Below the pieces are notes generated by a model. It did not search any database and was not told the origin of the DNA. It saw nothing but the letters and a program-made list of their open reading frames with translations. From JBCBWG01 sp964579305 (GTDB taxonomy: Bacteria; Pseudomonadota; Alphaproteobacteria; Rhizobiales; Hyphomicrobiaceae), in assembly GCA_964579305.1 (NCBI GenBank), contig CAZOGY010000097.1, forward strand, positions 1 to 13,214: a stretch of DNA of 13,214 nt. The letters are read 5' to 3'. How positions within the stretch are numbered: the stretch's first letter is position 1; each line of letters starts with the position of its first letter. Positions 5,555-13,196 of this stretch are shown piece by piece. A program made the translations under genes and the position numbers.

Positions 5555-6624
5555 TTGACCCCAAGCTTTTTCTGCAAGCTGGACGATGACGTCGTATATT
5601 GAAACAGAAGCTTTCGGTCAGGATAGATATAGCGGTGCGCCGCCTGCGCCATCAACGCCGCCTCATGGAACCCGGACAAGATCAGCTTCAGTTTGCCCGG
5701 ATATGTATTGATATCGCCAACCGCAAAAATGCGCGGTTCGCTTGTTTCGAATTTCTCCGTATCAACGGGGATCAGGTTTTCATCAAGCTGAAGCCCCCAA
5801 TCCGCTATCGGCCCAAGCTTCATCGTCAAGCCAAAGAACGGCAGCATCGCGTCACACGCGATTGTCACTTCGCCAGCATCCTTGGTGCGGACGGTCACAC
5901 CATCTAGCTTGCCCGCCTGCCCGTGCAGGCCGGTGACCTGACCGATCATCAAAGACATTTTGCCGTCGGCCACAAGCGCACGCATTTGCTCAACCGTATG
6001 CGGTGCTGCGCGAAAATCATCGCGCCGATGCAAAAGCGTGAGCGATTTGGCAATCGGTTGCAGATTGATTGTCCAGTCCAACGCGGAATCGCCCCCGCCC
6101 ACGATCAGCAAGTCCTTGCCGGCAAATTGCTCCATTTTGCGAACGGCATAGAAAACGCCATGGCCCTCAAAAGCCTCTATGCCCGCAAGCGGCGGACGTT
6201 TCGGCGTAAATGAACCGCCGCCTGCAGCAATAACAATGACCTTGGCGCGGAACGTCGTCCCGGCGTCGCTGACGACCAGGAATGTGTCGTCGGCTTCCCG
6301 CGTCAACGAATCGATCCGCTCCCCGAAATGAAATGTCGGCTCAAAAGGCTTGATCTGCTCCAGCAGCCGATCGGTGAGTTCTTGCCCAGTCACAACAGGA
6401 CAAGCCGGGATATCATAAATCGGCTTTTCCGGGTAAAGCTCAGCGCATTGACCGCCAGGTTTATCGAGAATGTCGATCACATGGCATTTGATATCGAGCA
6501 GGCCCAACTCAAAAACGGCAAACAGCCCGCAGGGGCCGCCACCGATAATCAGCGCATCAGTTTCGATGGCTGACCCATCGAGCCTATCGGTGTCGCGCAC
6601 CATCTCGTTCACCGTCATTGTCAT
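5551..6624 (-). CDS. Ferredoxin--NADP(+) reductase, thioredoxin-reductase-like
   Basis: Flavoenzyme of the TrxR-like FNR class (Rhodopseudomonas palustris/Bacillus YumC type) that moves electrons between NADPH and a ferredoxin in the cytoplasm. The product is 357 residues from this start, against about 340-350 in the family. It has two dinucleotide-binding folds: FAD, ALIIGGGPCGLFA (24-36, Gly28-Gly30-Gly33), and NADPH, LLIVGGGDSALDW (172-184), followed by HRRDDFR (199-205), which recognises the 2'-phosphate. VGDINTYPGKLKLILSGFHE (302-321) closes the FAD site, and the FQYTTSSSSLQKKLGVN tail is characteristic. No CxxC redox pair is present, which excludes thioredoxin reductase. ATGs at 6624, 6618 and 6606 are all possible; none has a strong ribosome-binding site (GGTGA precedes 6606). 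The natural partner is the ferredoxin encoded just upstream on the same strand, although a terminator-like hairpin and 220 bases lie between them. Confidence 0.93.
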   Translation of the reverse strand: MTMTVNEMVRDTDRLDGSAIETDALIIGGGPCGLFAVFELGLLDIKCHVIDILDKPGGQCAELYPEKPIYDIPACPVVTGQELTDRLLEQIKPFEPTFHFGERIDSLTREADDTFLVVSDAGTTFRAKVIVIAAGGGSFTPKRPPLAGIEAFEGHGVFYAVRKMEQFAGKDLLIVGGGDSALDWTINLQPIAKSLTLLHRRDDFRAAPHTVEQMRALVADGKMSLMIGQVTGLHGQAGKLDGVTVRTKDAGEVTIACDAMLPFFGLTMKLGPIADWGLQLDENLIPVDTEKFETSEPRIFAVGDINTYPGKLKLILSGFHEAALMAQAAHRYIYPDRKLLFQYTTSSSSLQKKLGVN

Positions 6625-6718
6625 TGGGCTTACTCGCAGTTGCCGTGTTGACGTCGCCGCGGTTCCGATCGCCGGCGAGGAACGCTCTCGAAACGCGTGA
6701 GAGGCCGCAGTTCGGATC

Positions 6719-6739
6719 ACATCAGCGGTTGGCTGATGT
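6719..6739. repeat. Perfect 8-bp inverted repeat upstream of the reductase gene
   Basis: ACATCAGC (6719-6726) and GCTGATGT (6732-6739) are exact inverted copies around a 5-base centre, about 95 to 115 bases before the likely reductase start and downstream of the hairpin at 6781-6800. It could be an operator for the reductase or part of its leader RNA; no regulator gene is nearby. Confidence 0.5.
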
Positions 6740-6780
6740 TGCCGCACCGTGCATATCGCCGCCCACCTACGCACAGCGCC

Positions 6781-6800
6781 AAAAAGCTGCGCAACCGCAG
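6781..6800 (-). terminator. Compact intrinsic-terminator-like hairpin between ferredoxin and reductase
   Basis: On the minus strand CTGCG-GTTG-CGCAG forms a 5-bp GC-rich stem with a 4-base loop, followed by C and then five T residues. It lies about 45 bases after the ferredoxin stop codon. The stem is short, so stopping may be partial. If it works, the reductase must have its own promoter in 6625-6780, or be expressed at a lower level than the ferredoxin. Confidence 0.5.
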
Positions 6801-6844
6801 ATCTCAGTCGACCCCACGCCCGTCTGCGCGACCCTCAGGCGACA

Positions 6845-7165
6845 TCAGAATTGCTTTTCGGGAATCCGCACGACCAAGCCATCGAGGTCGTCGCTAACTT
6901 TGATTTGGCAAGAGAGCCGGCTGGTGTCGCGAACGTCAAACGCGAAATCCAGCATGTCTTCTTCCATCTGCGAGGGCGTGCCGGTCTTTTCCTTCCACGC
7001 GTCGTCGACATAGACGTGGCACGTCGCGCACGCGCAGGCACCACCGCACTCAGCTTCAATCCCGTCGATCACGTTCAGCTTTGCCGCTTCCATCACCGTG
7101 ATGCCGTTAGCTGCTTCGACGGTCGCTTGAGAGCCGTCCGGCTGAACGAACGTGATTTTGGCCAT
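6845..7165 (-). CDS. 2Fe-2S ferredoxin, adrenodoxin/FdVI type
   Basis: A 106-residue soluble electron carrier with a plant/vertebrate-type 2Fe-2S cluster. The cluster ligands are Cys40, Cys46, Cys49 and Cys86 in ECGGACACATCHVYVD and RLSCQI: the C-x5-C-x2-C ... C pattern of the adrenodoxin-like group (Rhodobacter capsulatus FdVI, palustrisredoxin, putidaredoxin). Cys44 is an additional, non-ligand cysteine often present in the bacterial members. The acidic stretch QMEEDMLDFAFDV (67-79) is the usual partner-docking face. The ATG at 7165 is the only sensible start; GGAG is 11 bases upstream, rather far. It lies upstream of a ferredoxin-NADP reductase on the same strand, which suggests an NADPH-reductase-ferredoxin chain. 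The acceptor (P450, Fe-S assembly, or another enzyme) is not encoded in the window. I leave the symbol blank because several fdx names are used for this group. Confidence 0.93.
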   Translation of the reverse strand: MAKITFVQPDGSQATVEAANGITVMEAAKLNVIDGIEAECGGACACATCHVYVDDAWKEKTGTPSQMEEDMLDFAFDVRDTSRLSCQIKVSDDLDGLVVRIPEKQF

Positions 7166-7317
7166 TGGCTTTGCAACTCCGCGGTTCGGTCTGGGGGTGG
7201 GGTGTCGCCGCTGTCTCAGGCGCTTGATGACCGACAGTTAATCTGCGGTTGAGTGTCTGGCAAGGGAACCGGCATGGCCTTATGACCGCGCCGCCAACCC
7301 GCCAGTTCACCCCAGCC

Positions 7318-7695
7318 CTATCGCTCGCGGCACGCCTTGACGGCCAGGTCGATCTCGCTGCGCAACTCGTCAAGCAATGCCACAGCGGCATGATCCGGAC
7401 CAGCCTGTTCCAGGCTTTCTGCGATCGCGGCCACCCGCCAGGCGCCGACAGCGCGCGCGGCACCTTTCAACGAATGAGTGGCATAACTCCACTCTCCAGG
7501 CTCACGGCTGTTCTCAAGCCGAGAAACGAGCCCCAAGGCCTGCTGAATGAAAAGCGAAAGGATCTCTAACTCAAGCGCGCGGTCGTCGAGCGTGTAGCGC
7601 GACAGGTGGGTCCAATCGATCACGCGTTCGCCCTGCGCCTCGCTCGCGCCCCCGGCACACCCGCTATTATAGTCCTGTTCAACGACGGCCGGCAT
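7318..7695 (-). CDS. Histidine-containing phosphotransfer (Hpt) domain protein
   Basis: A 125-residue protein consisting mainly of one Hpt four-helix bundle, which passes phosphate between a hybrid histidine kinase and a response regulator. The motif is YATHSLKGAARAVGA (71-85), with His74 the expected phosphorylated residue and the usual following Ser-Leu-Lys-Gly. The opening IDWTHLSRYTLDDRALELEIL(SLF) (about 26-48) matches the first helices of the fold (a leading aspartate followed by hydrophobic residues). The first 25 residues look disordered. The ATG at 7695 has only a weak ribosome-binding site; a later start is possible. No kinase or response regulator is present in the window, so it is an orphan. 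It is divergent from the giant coiled-coil gene and 152 bases upstream of the ferredoxin gene. Confidence 0.85.
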   Translation of the reverse strand: MPAVVEQDYNSGCAGGASEAQGERVIDWTHLSRYTLDDRALELEILSLFIQQALGLVSRLENSREPGEWSYATHSLKGAARAVGAWRVAAIAESLEQAGPDHAAVALLDELRSEIDLAVKACRER

Positions 7696-8238
7696 CTTGA
7701 TCGTGAACCCCGCATTCGGTGATATGTGCCAATATGTTGCCCTCGAAACACAACGGCAGACAAACTAACGACGTCTGAAAATGCGCGCAAAACGTGTGTG
7801 CAAGACAGTTTTTTGGTTGCGCGATCGTGAATGCGGGGACGGCCGTGCGGCCATCTTCGTTTGGTCGCAAATCGCCATTACCGCCTGCGTCATCGCGCAC
7901 CACGGCGGCGCAACGATGCGGGTCACTCGGGCCACGCCACGAGATCCCGGACGTGTGGTGGACGCGATATCGGGGGGTATATCACACCCATCGGCAGACC
8001 GCGGCCGCAAGCGTGCTTGCGTGAGTGCGGGCGCACTGCGCAATATTGTGGCAAGGTCCCGCCCGAACGCGGTACGCGGCGTCCGCAGGGTGGGTCCTGA
8101 CCAGTCTCGGGCGCGCGGCATCTTGTGCGATAGAGCTGCCGGGCACATGGGCGACGGCGCGTGTTGGCCAGTGCGCCGCTGGCAACTGGGCGCGTTGGCG
8201 AAAGCGCTGCCGGCGACTGGGCGCGACGAACAGATTTG
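7696..8238. promoter_or_regulatory. Divergent region between hpt and the giant coiled-coil gene, no convincing gene
   Basis: These 543 bases must hold the promoters of both flanking genes. Visible structures are a T6 run (7809-7814), the 7-bp inverted arms CGCGCAA (7784-7790) and TTGCGCG (7817-7823), and a small inverted repeat GATAT-N8-ATATC (7966-7983). A 152-codon plus-strand frame (7781-8239) overlaps the next start as TGATG but lacks a ribosome-binding site and a recognisable product. The 5' end of the big gene is uncertain and could extend into this region as far as a GTG at 8161. Confidence 0.45.
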
Positions 8239-11200
8239 ATGTTGGGGCAAGCAAGCGGCATGGGCCAGAAGCAGAACGCCGGCGCGGATCGCAAGTCGGA
8301 AGGGGAACCGGCCAACGATCGCAAAGAGCCAAGCCTGCCGCCGGTTCCCGCCGCATCTGGCACGCGGTCTCTCCGCCACGCTCTCGACGCGGCGTCTGCG
8401 CCCAATGCTCCGCCGCCGCTGCCCGGTGCCACAGGCGGCAAGGACCCAGCGCCCAGTTCCGAGACAGACCAATCGACCGGTGGGCCAGGCCAGCCGGCGC
8501 CACCGCCGCTTGCGCCACCGAAGGCGTCTGAGCCGGAGCCGCAGCGCACCGCGAACGAGCCCATTCCGCTGCGTCCAGTCCAACCCGGACGCAGCCCGGC
8601 AGGTCCACCGCCATTGCTGCCGAACGCCGGCAATGCCAAGCCGCCCCAGCCCACATCGGGCAACCGTGCAGGTTCCGCGGCAAACGACCCGCTGATGCGC
8701 CTGGCATCGGCCAAATCCGAAAATGCCGGCGCAGCAACGGTGCCCAAGACGCCGGACGAGTTGCTCCGGCCATCCCAAAACGGCGCGAACAAATCGGGCA
8801 GCCCCGCATCGCCAAAGCCGGCCACCGCCAAACCAAGCAGGGCTGCAGGTTCGACCGGTCCAGCGTTGGAGCGCGCGTACGCCACTGAGCGTCCCAACGA
8901 TGCTGAGAATGGCGGTGATGAAGCCACGCAGGTCGCAACCGGCCGGCGCAGTGCCAAGCGCCGCGCTGCTGGCCCGGCCCGACAACGGATCGCGGCCAAT
9001 GACGACAGCGCGTCGATCGGCGGTCTGATCTACGCCCTGAACCAGAAACCGTCGAACCGCCCTTACCAAATCGCGGCGGTTGCCTCGGCCGTGTGGCTCG
9101 GCCTCGGGCTCGCCTTTGCCTACATCATCCTGGCCCCCCAGATTGCCGCGAGTTCGGGCAGCCTTGCGTCGCTGGTCCGCGAGACCGCATTCTTGACCAC
9201 CGGCGCGACCCTTCTCGGGCCGGTGATGCTGTTCTGGTTCTTGGCGTTTTTGGCCTGGCGGTCCGATGAATTGCGGATGCGATCGAGCGCCATGACAGAG
9301 GTCGCCGTCCGCCTGGCTGAGCCGGATCGGATCGCAGAGCAACAGGTCGCAACGCTCGGTGACGCTGTGCGGCGCCAGGTCAACTATATGAACGAAGCGG
9401 TGGCGATCGCGCTTGGCCGCGCCGGCGAACTCGAAGCCATGGTGCAAGGCGAAGTCGCCGCGCTTGAGCGCTCCTACGAAGAAAACGAGCGCAAGATTCG
9501 CGGACTACTCCAAGAACTCGCAAGCGAACGGAACTCCCTCACCGGCACCGGCGACCATTTCCAACGGACGCTGGAACAGCTCGCAACCGACGTGCCGCAA
9601 TTGATTGAGCGGCTTTCAACGCAGCAAGGTCGGCTTGCCGGCATTATCGCAACGGCAGGCGATAACCTCACGTCCCTGGAAACGTCACTTGCCAGCCAAA
9701 GCGAGCGGTTCGAGACGTCCATCTCAGGTGAGACGGATCGCCTGCAAAGCGTGTTGAGCGGACAAGCTGGACGCATCGAAGCAACTTTGACGTCGGAAGT
9801 CGGGCGGATCGAAAGTGCGGTCAGCGGACAGGCTGAACGGCTCGGCAGCATTGTGGCTGACGGTGTTGGTCAACTGACAAGCAACGTTGACGAGCGCGCG
9901 GCCCGCTTCGAAGCCTTGTTGAGCGAGTATGTCTCGCAACTCGGCCAATCACTTGAAAGCCGAACCGACGAAATGCAGCGGGTGTTGACCGATCGCACGC
10001 AACAATTGACGAGCGTGTTCGGTGAGCAGACCCGCGGCCTCGACGATATGCTGACCGGTCATGCCGAAGACATGGACGACACGCTCGGCACCTACACCGA
10101 GGCCCTCCACAAGGTTCTGGAGAAACGCGGAAGCCAAATTTCGGGGTTGATTGCCGACCACGCAAAGTCGGTCGATGATGAACTTGATCGGCGGATGGCT
10201 GAGATCGACGATCGCATTTCAAAGCGCACCGAGACGTTGCAGGCCGTGTTCGAGGAATACGCGCTGGCGCTCGACACGACGCTCGCCAACCGCGCAACCG
10301 CGCTCGACAAGCAGCTTGTTGAGCGCACCCAGTCATTGGACGAAGCCTTTACCGAGCGCCTGCGCCTGTTCGACGAAGCGATCGTCAAGTCGACCATGGC
10401 AATCGACAATGCCGTTGGTGAAAACGCCAAATCGCTGACCTCGGCGATGGAGCAACATGCCGAAGCCCTGAGCGAAACCATCAGCAAGCAGGCCGTCGCC
10501 CTTGACGAAACCCTGATGGAGGGCATCGGCCAGGTCCGGCGCACAAGCGAGAATATCTCGCGCCAGTCCATCCGCGCGATCGAGGGCCTGGCCAACCAGG
10601 CGGACATGCTCAAGAGCGTTTCAGAAAACCTGCTCGGCCAAATCAACCAGGTCACCAACCGGTTCGAAACGCAGGGCCAGAACATCCTGCGGTCGGCCAA
10701 CGCGCTTGAATCGGCCAACTACAAGATCGACAAGGCCCTGTCGCAACGCACCGACGAACTGAACCAGACGCTCGATCGCATGTCCGGCAAGGCGAGCGAA
10801 CTGGGCGAAGCTGCACAGAACTATTCCTCGCAAATCGAAGGCACGATGGCCGAAGCCAGCGAGCGCACGCGCCTTCTCACGGAAGAACTGAGCGCCGAAG
10901 CCCGCGAGCGTTCGCGCCAGACCGTCGATGAATTCGCGCGCGCCGCAAGCGAGGTCAGCCGTGAAAAGGACCGCGCGCTTGAGGAACTCAAATCCGAGTT
11001 CGCCTCGGTGACGCGCGAAGTCACCGAACGGCTGGGCGTGCTTTCCCAGCAATTCGCAAATACCACCGGCGAAGTCCGCGCCAAGGCCCGTAAGGCCGCC
11101 GAAGACATTCGTACCGACCAAGAACGCCTGCGCGCCGAGCTGGAACAGCTCCCCGCAGCAACGCGCGATAGCGCCGACACCGTGCGGCGTGGCCTTCAGG

Positions 11201-12129
11201 ATCAATTACGCGCGCTTGATCGGCTGACGGCGATGGCCCAGCGCACAGGTGCCAACCGCGACGTCATCACCCCGCAAAACCGCCAGCGCAACGACGCCGC
11301 AGCGCATGATCCCGGTGCGGCGCATGGCTCTGGCTATCCCAACGCACCGCAGCGCGGCCTGATCACAAGTTCCGAAAGCGGATATGGGCATCCGCCGCGC
11401 GATGCGGTGCAGCCTCAGCCGCAAGCACCTGCCGATGCTGCCGATCGCCCACGACGCCTGTCGAACCTAACCTCCACGCTGGCCCGCGAATTGAGCCAAC
11501 GCGGCGCAGCTCAGCGATCTGCGCAGGCCGCCCCCCATGCCGCAACGCCAGCACCGGCTGCCCCTCAGCCTGGACCGCAACCGGGCCCACAATCCGGGCC
11601 GCAGCCAGGTCAGCCTGCAGGGCCCATGCCGGCCACAGGTCGCCCAGCGCCCGGCGCCGCACCGGCTGCGCCTGGCCCTGCACCGTCTCAACAAAGCGGA
11701 CCGGCTCAGCGTCGCCAGCCCGCTCCGACCGGGAACGGTTGGTCCGTTGGCGATCTCCTCGCGCGCGCCTCGCTTGACGACACCGGCGTTGACGACGATC
11801 AGCCGCTCGACCTCAAAACGATTGCAGCATCCGTCGATCTCAATCTGGCAAGTGCTGTGTGGTCGCGCTTCCGTTCAGGCCAACGCGGGATCATGGTTCG
11901 CAGCATCTACCCGCAGCACGCCCGCGAGATTTTTGACGACGCCGTCCAGCGCTATCAAACCAAACCAAGCTTCAAAGCCAACGTCGACAGCTTCCTGGAC
12001 CAGTTCGAGGCACAATTGCGGGAGGCCGACGCACGCGATCCATCGGGCCGCGCCGCCCAGGACGAAATCGTCACCGAAGAGGGCCGCATCTACCTCTTCC
12101 TGGCGCATGCAAGCCAGCGGCTGGTTTAG
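8239..12129 (+). CDS. Giant membrane-anchored coiled-coil protein, growth-pole-ring (GPR/RgsE)-like
   Basis: A 1296-residue protein with five regions. Residues 1-275 are disordered and rich in Pro, Ala and Ser, ending in the basic GRRSAKRR...RQR. Two membrane helices follow at about 277-297 and 319-341. A coiled coil runs from about 344 to 1004 and includes 26 uninterrupted 11-residue units (474-759) of the apolipoprotein A/E type. Residues 1005-1167 form a second Pro-rich linker with four tandem PQPG-like units. The C-terminal domain (about 1168-1296) contains VWSRFRSGQRGIMVRSIYP, FKANVDSFLDQFE and GRIYLFLAHASQRL. Positive charge flanks both helices on the outer ends, so both long regions should lie in the cytoplasm. 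Agrobacterium GPR and Sinorhizobium RgsE, which organise polar growth, share this plan but are larger (about 2,100 residues in Agrobacterium, from memory). Homology is recalled, not searched. Starts at 8161 (GTG), 8239 and 8260 (ATG) are possible; none has a good ribosome-binding site. Confidence 0.75.
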   Translation: MLGQASGMGQKQNAGADRKSEGEPANDRKEPSLPPVPAASGTRSLRHALDAASAPNAPPPLPGATGGKDPAPSSETDQSTGGPGQPAPPPLAPPKASEPEPQRTANEPIPLRPVQPGRSPAGPPPLLPNAGNAKPPQPTSGNRAGSAANDPLMRLASAKSENAGAATVPKTPDELLRPSQNGANKSGSPASPKPATAKPSRAAGSTGPALERAYATERPNDAENGGDEATQVATGRRSAKRRAAGPARQRIAANDDSASIGGLIYALNQKPSNRPYQIAAVASAVWLGLGLAFAYIILAPQIAASSGSLASLVRETAFLTTGATLLGPVMLFWFLAFLAWRSDELRMRSSAMTEVAVRLAEPDRIAEQQVATLGDAVRRQVNYMNEAVAIALGRAGELEAMVQGEVAALERSYEENERKIRGLLQELASERNSLTGTGDHFQRTLEQLATDVPQLIERLSTQQGRLAGIIATAGDNLTSLETSLASQSERFETSISGETDRLQSVLSGQAGRIEATLTSEVGRIESAVSGQAERLGSIVADGVGQLTSNVDERAARFEALLSEYVSQLGQSLESRTDEMQRVLTDRTQQLTSVFGEQTRGLDDMLTGHAEDMDDTLGTYTEALHKVLEKRGSQISGLIADHAKSVDDELDRRMAEIDDRISKRTETLQAVFEEYALALDTTLANRATALDKQLVERTQSLDEAFTERLRLFDEAIVKSTMAIDNAVGENAKSLTSAMEQHAEALSETISKQAVALDETLMEGIGQVRRTSENISRQSIRAIEGLANQADMLKSVSENLLGQINQVTNRFETQGQNILRSANALESANYKIDKALSQRTDELNQTLDRMSGKASELGEAAQNYSSQIEGTMAEASERTRLLTEELSAEARERSRQTVDEFARAASEVSREKDRALEELKSEFASVTREVTERLGVLSQQFANTTGEVRAKARKAAEDIRTDQERLRAELEQLPAATRDSADTVRRGLQDQLRALDRLTAMAQRTGANRDVITPQNRQRNDAAAHDPGAAHGSGYPNAPQRGLITSSESGYGHPPRDAVQPQPQAPADAADRPRRLSNLTSTLARELSQRGAAQRSAQAAPHAATPAPAAPQPGPQPGPQSGPQPGQPAGPMPATGRPAPGAAPAAPGPAPSQQSGPAQRRQPAPTGNGWSVGDLLARASLDDTGVDDDQPLDLKTIAASVDLNLASAVWSRFRSGQRGIMVRSIYPQHAREIFDDAVQRYQTKPSFKANVDSFLDQFEAQLREADARDPSGRAAQDEIVTEEGRIYLFLAHASQRLV
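9658..10515 (+). repeat. 26 tandem 33-base units encoding hendecad repeats
   Basis: The encoded protein can be cut into 26 successive 11-residue units with no insertion or deletion. The shared pattern is a small residue (mostly Ala or Thr) at position 4, Leu/Ile/Phe/Met at position 7 and Leu/Ile/Val/Phe at position 11. Examples are SGQAGRIEATL, DERAARFEALL, VERTQSLDEAF and SKQAVALDETL. At DNA level the units are mostly diverged; SGQAGRI and SGQAERL (third and first of three neighbours) are the closest. A further matching unit, SQRTDELNQTL, occurs later as an isolated copy. Confidence 0.85.
11563..11610 (+). repeat. Four tandem 12-base units encoding PQPG-like repeats
   Basis: The frame reads PQPG-PQPG-PQSG-PQPG in the C-terminal proline-rich linker of the giant coiled-coil protein. 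The units differ at synonymous sites, so the array is not a fresh duplication. It probably acts as an extended spacer before the C-terminal domain. Confidence 0.75.
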
Positions 12130-12134
12130 GCCGC

Positions 12135-13193
12135 GTGACGAACCCGGCGCGACTGACGCTGACGGTTGAACATCAGGCTTGGCCCCTGGCCAGCACGTTT
12201 CGCATCGCGCGCGGTGCAAAAACGCACGCAGATGTCGTCATCGCCATTATCAACGACGGAACGCACGCCGGGCACGGCGAATGTGTGCCCTACGCGCGCT
12301 ACGGTGAAACCATCGCAAGCGTCATCGAACAGATCGAAGCTGCCGCCGCGGGACTGGACGCAACAGACACGTTCGCCGACTTGCGAAAACGCGTGTGCGA
12401 AGCGATGCCGGCCGGTGCAGCGCGCAATGCGCTCGACTGTGCCCTATGGGATCTTGAGGCGCGGCATGCAAAGAGCTCTGTTCGGGACCTGATCGCCCGG
12501 CACCATGCCGATCTCAAGCTTGCCAGGCCGCCCGACATCGCCGCGCGTTTGCAGACCTGCCTGACGCTCAGTCTCGACACACCCGACGCGATGGCAAGCG
12601 CGGCAACCGCTTGCGCGCCCCATCACCTGTTAAAGCTCAAACTCGGCGGCACCCCGGCCGAGGATTGCGCACGCATGACGGCTGTCCGCACAGCCCGTCC
12701 CGACGCTGCACTTGTCGCCGATGCCAACGAAGGCTGGCGCACTCAGGACTTACCGCAACTGTTGTGCGCCGCAGCAGACGCCAACATCGCGCTGATCGAA
12801 CAGCCCGTGCCGGCCGATCAAGACGCGATACTGCGCGACATCCAACGGACCGTTCCCATCTGCGCCGATGAAGCGCTGCCCCCCGGGGGTGACATTGCAG
12901 CCCTGGCCGACCGCTATGACGCCGTGAACATCAAGCTCGATAAGGCGGGCGGTCTTTCGACCGCGCTACGGCTGGCCGCGCTTGCCAGGGCTCAAGGCTT
13001 GAGGATCATGGTCGGATCGATGGTCGCCACGTCCCTGTCCATGGCACCGGCTTACCGTCTTGCCGAAGCGTTTGGCGCCGACTGGGTCGATTTGGACAGC
13101 CCCGCCCTGCTTACCGCTGACCGACAGCACCCCATGGCACTGTCGCCGACCGGCGAGGTGTCGCCGCCGTGTCCCGAACTTTGGGGCGGCTAA
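12135..13193 (+). CDS. Dipeptide epimerase, L-Ala-D/L-Glu type (enolase superfamily)
   Basis: Interconverts L-Ala-D-Glu and L-Ala-L-Glu, a cytoplasmic step in reuse of peptidoglycan peptides. The 352-residue product has the capping domain (about 1-125) and the barrel of the muconate-lactonising subgroup. Catalytic lysines are in the KxK of LLKLKLGG (Lys167/Lys169, the second being the base) and Lys267 of NIKLDKAGG. Metal ligands are Asp196 (DANEGW), Glu222 (IEQPVP) and Asp245 (ADEAL). The DLD at 319-321 is the DxD motif that holds the dipeptide amino group, which marks dipeptide epimerases and argues against muconate or o-succinylbenzoate enzymes. GSMVATSLSMAPA (294-306) is also typical. E. 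coli YcjG is 321 residues. Translation must begin at the GTG at 12135, as no other early start exists; it is 5 bases after the stop of the coiled-coil gene, so the two are probably co-transcribed and translationally coupled. Exact dipeptide preference cannot be read from sequence. Confidence 0.9.
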   Translation: MTNPARLTLTVEHQAWPLASTFRIARGAKTHADVVIAIINDGTHAGHGECVPYARYGETIASVIEQIEAAAAGLDATDTFADLRKRVCEAMPAGAARNALDCALWDLEARHAKSSVRDLIARHHADLKLARPPDIAARLQTCLTLSLDTPDAMASAATACAPHHLLKLKLGGTPAEDCARMTAVRTARPDAALVADANEGWRTQDLPQLLCAAADANIALIEQPVPADQDAILRDIQRTVPICADEALPPGGDIAALADRYDAVNIKLDKAGGLSTALRLAALARAQGLRIMVGSMVATSLSMAPAYRLAEAFGADWVDLDSPALLTADRQHPMALSPTGEVSPPCPELWGG

Positions 13194-13196
13194 AGC

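Noticed and set aside
6625..6774. 50-residue N-terminal extension of the ferredoxin-NADP reductase
   Set aside because: The frame is open, but the residues are unlike the family and would cover the terminator-like hairpin region and the 6719-6739 inverted repeat; homologues start close to the FAD motif.
7781..8239. 152-codon plus-strand frame ending in a TGATG overlap with the giant gene
   Set aside because: It has no ribosome-binding site, an Arg/Cys/Trp-heavy product with no recognisable motif, and several competing open frames cover the same GC-rich DNA. The overlap is probably chance.
7765..9447. Very long minus-strand frames opposite the 5' part of the giant gene (also 7923-8999 and 7982-8938)
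   Set aside because: They are mirror frames of the GC-rich, Pro/Ala-rich coding strand, with compositions full of Arg, Cys and Trp and no family resemblance; the plus strand has clear membrane helices and repeats.
11563..11610. Tandem repeat as a possible CRISPR-like or mobile element signal
   Set aside because: The 12-base units stay in frame and encode PQPG-like linkers, so they are ordinary protein low complexity; no CRISPR array, transposase or integrase is visible anywhere in the window.
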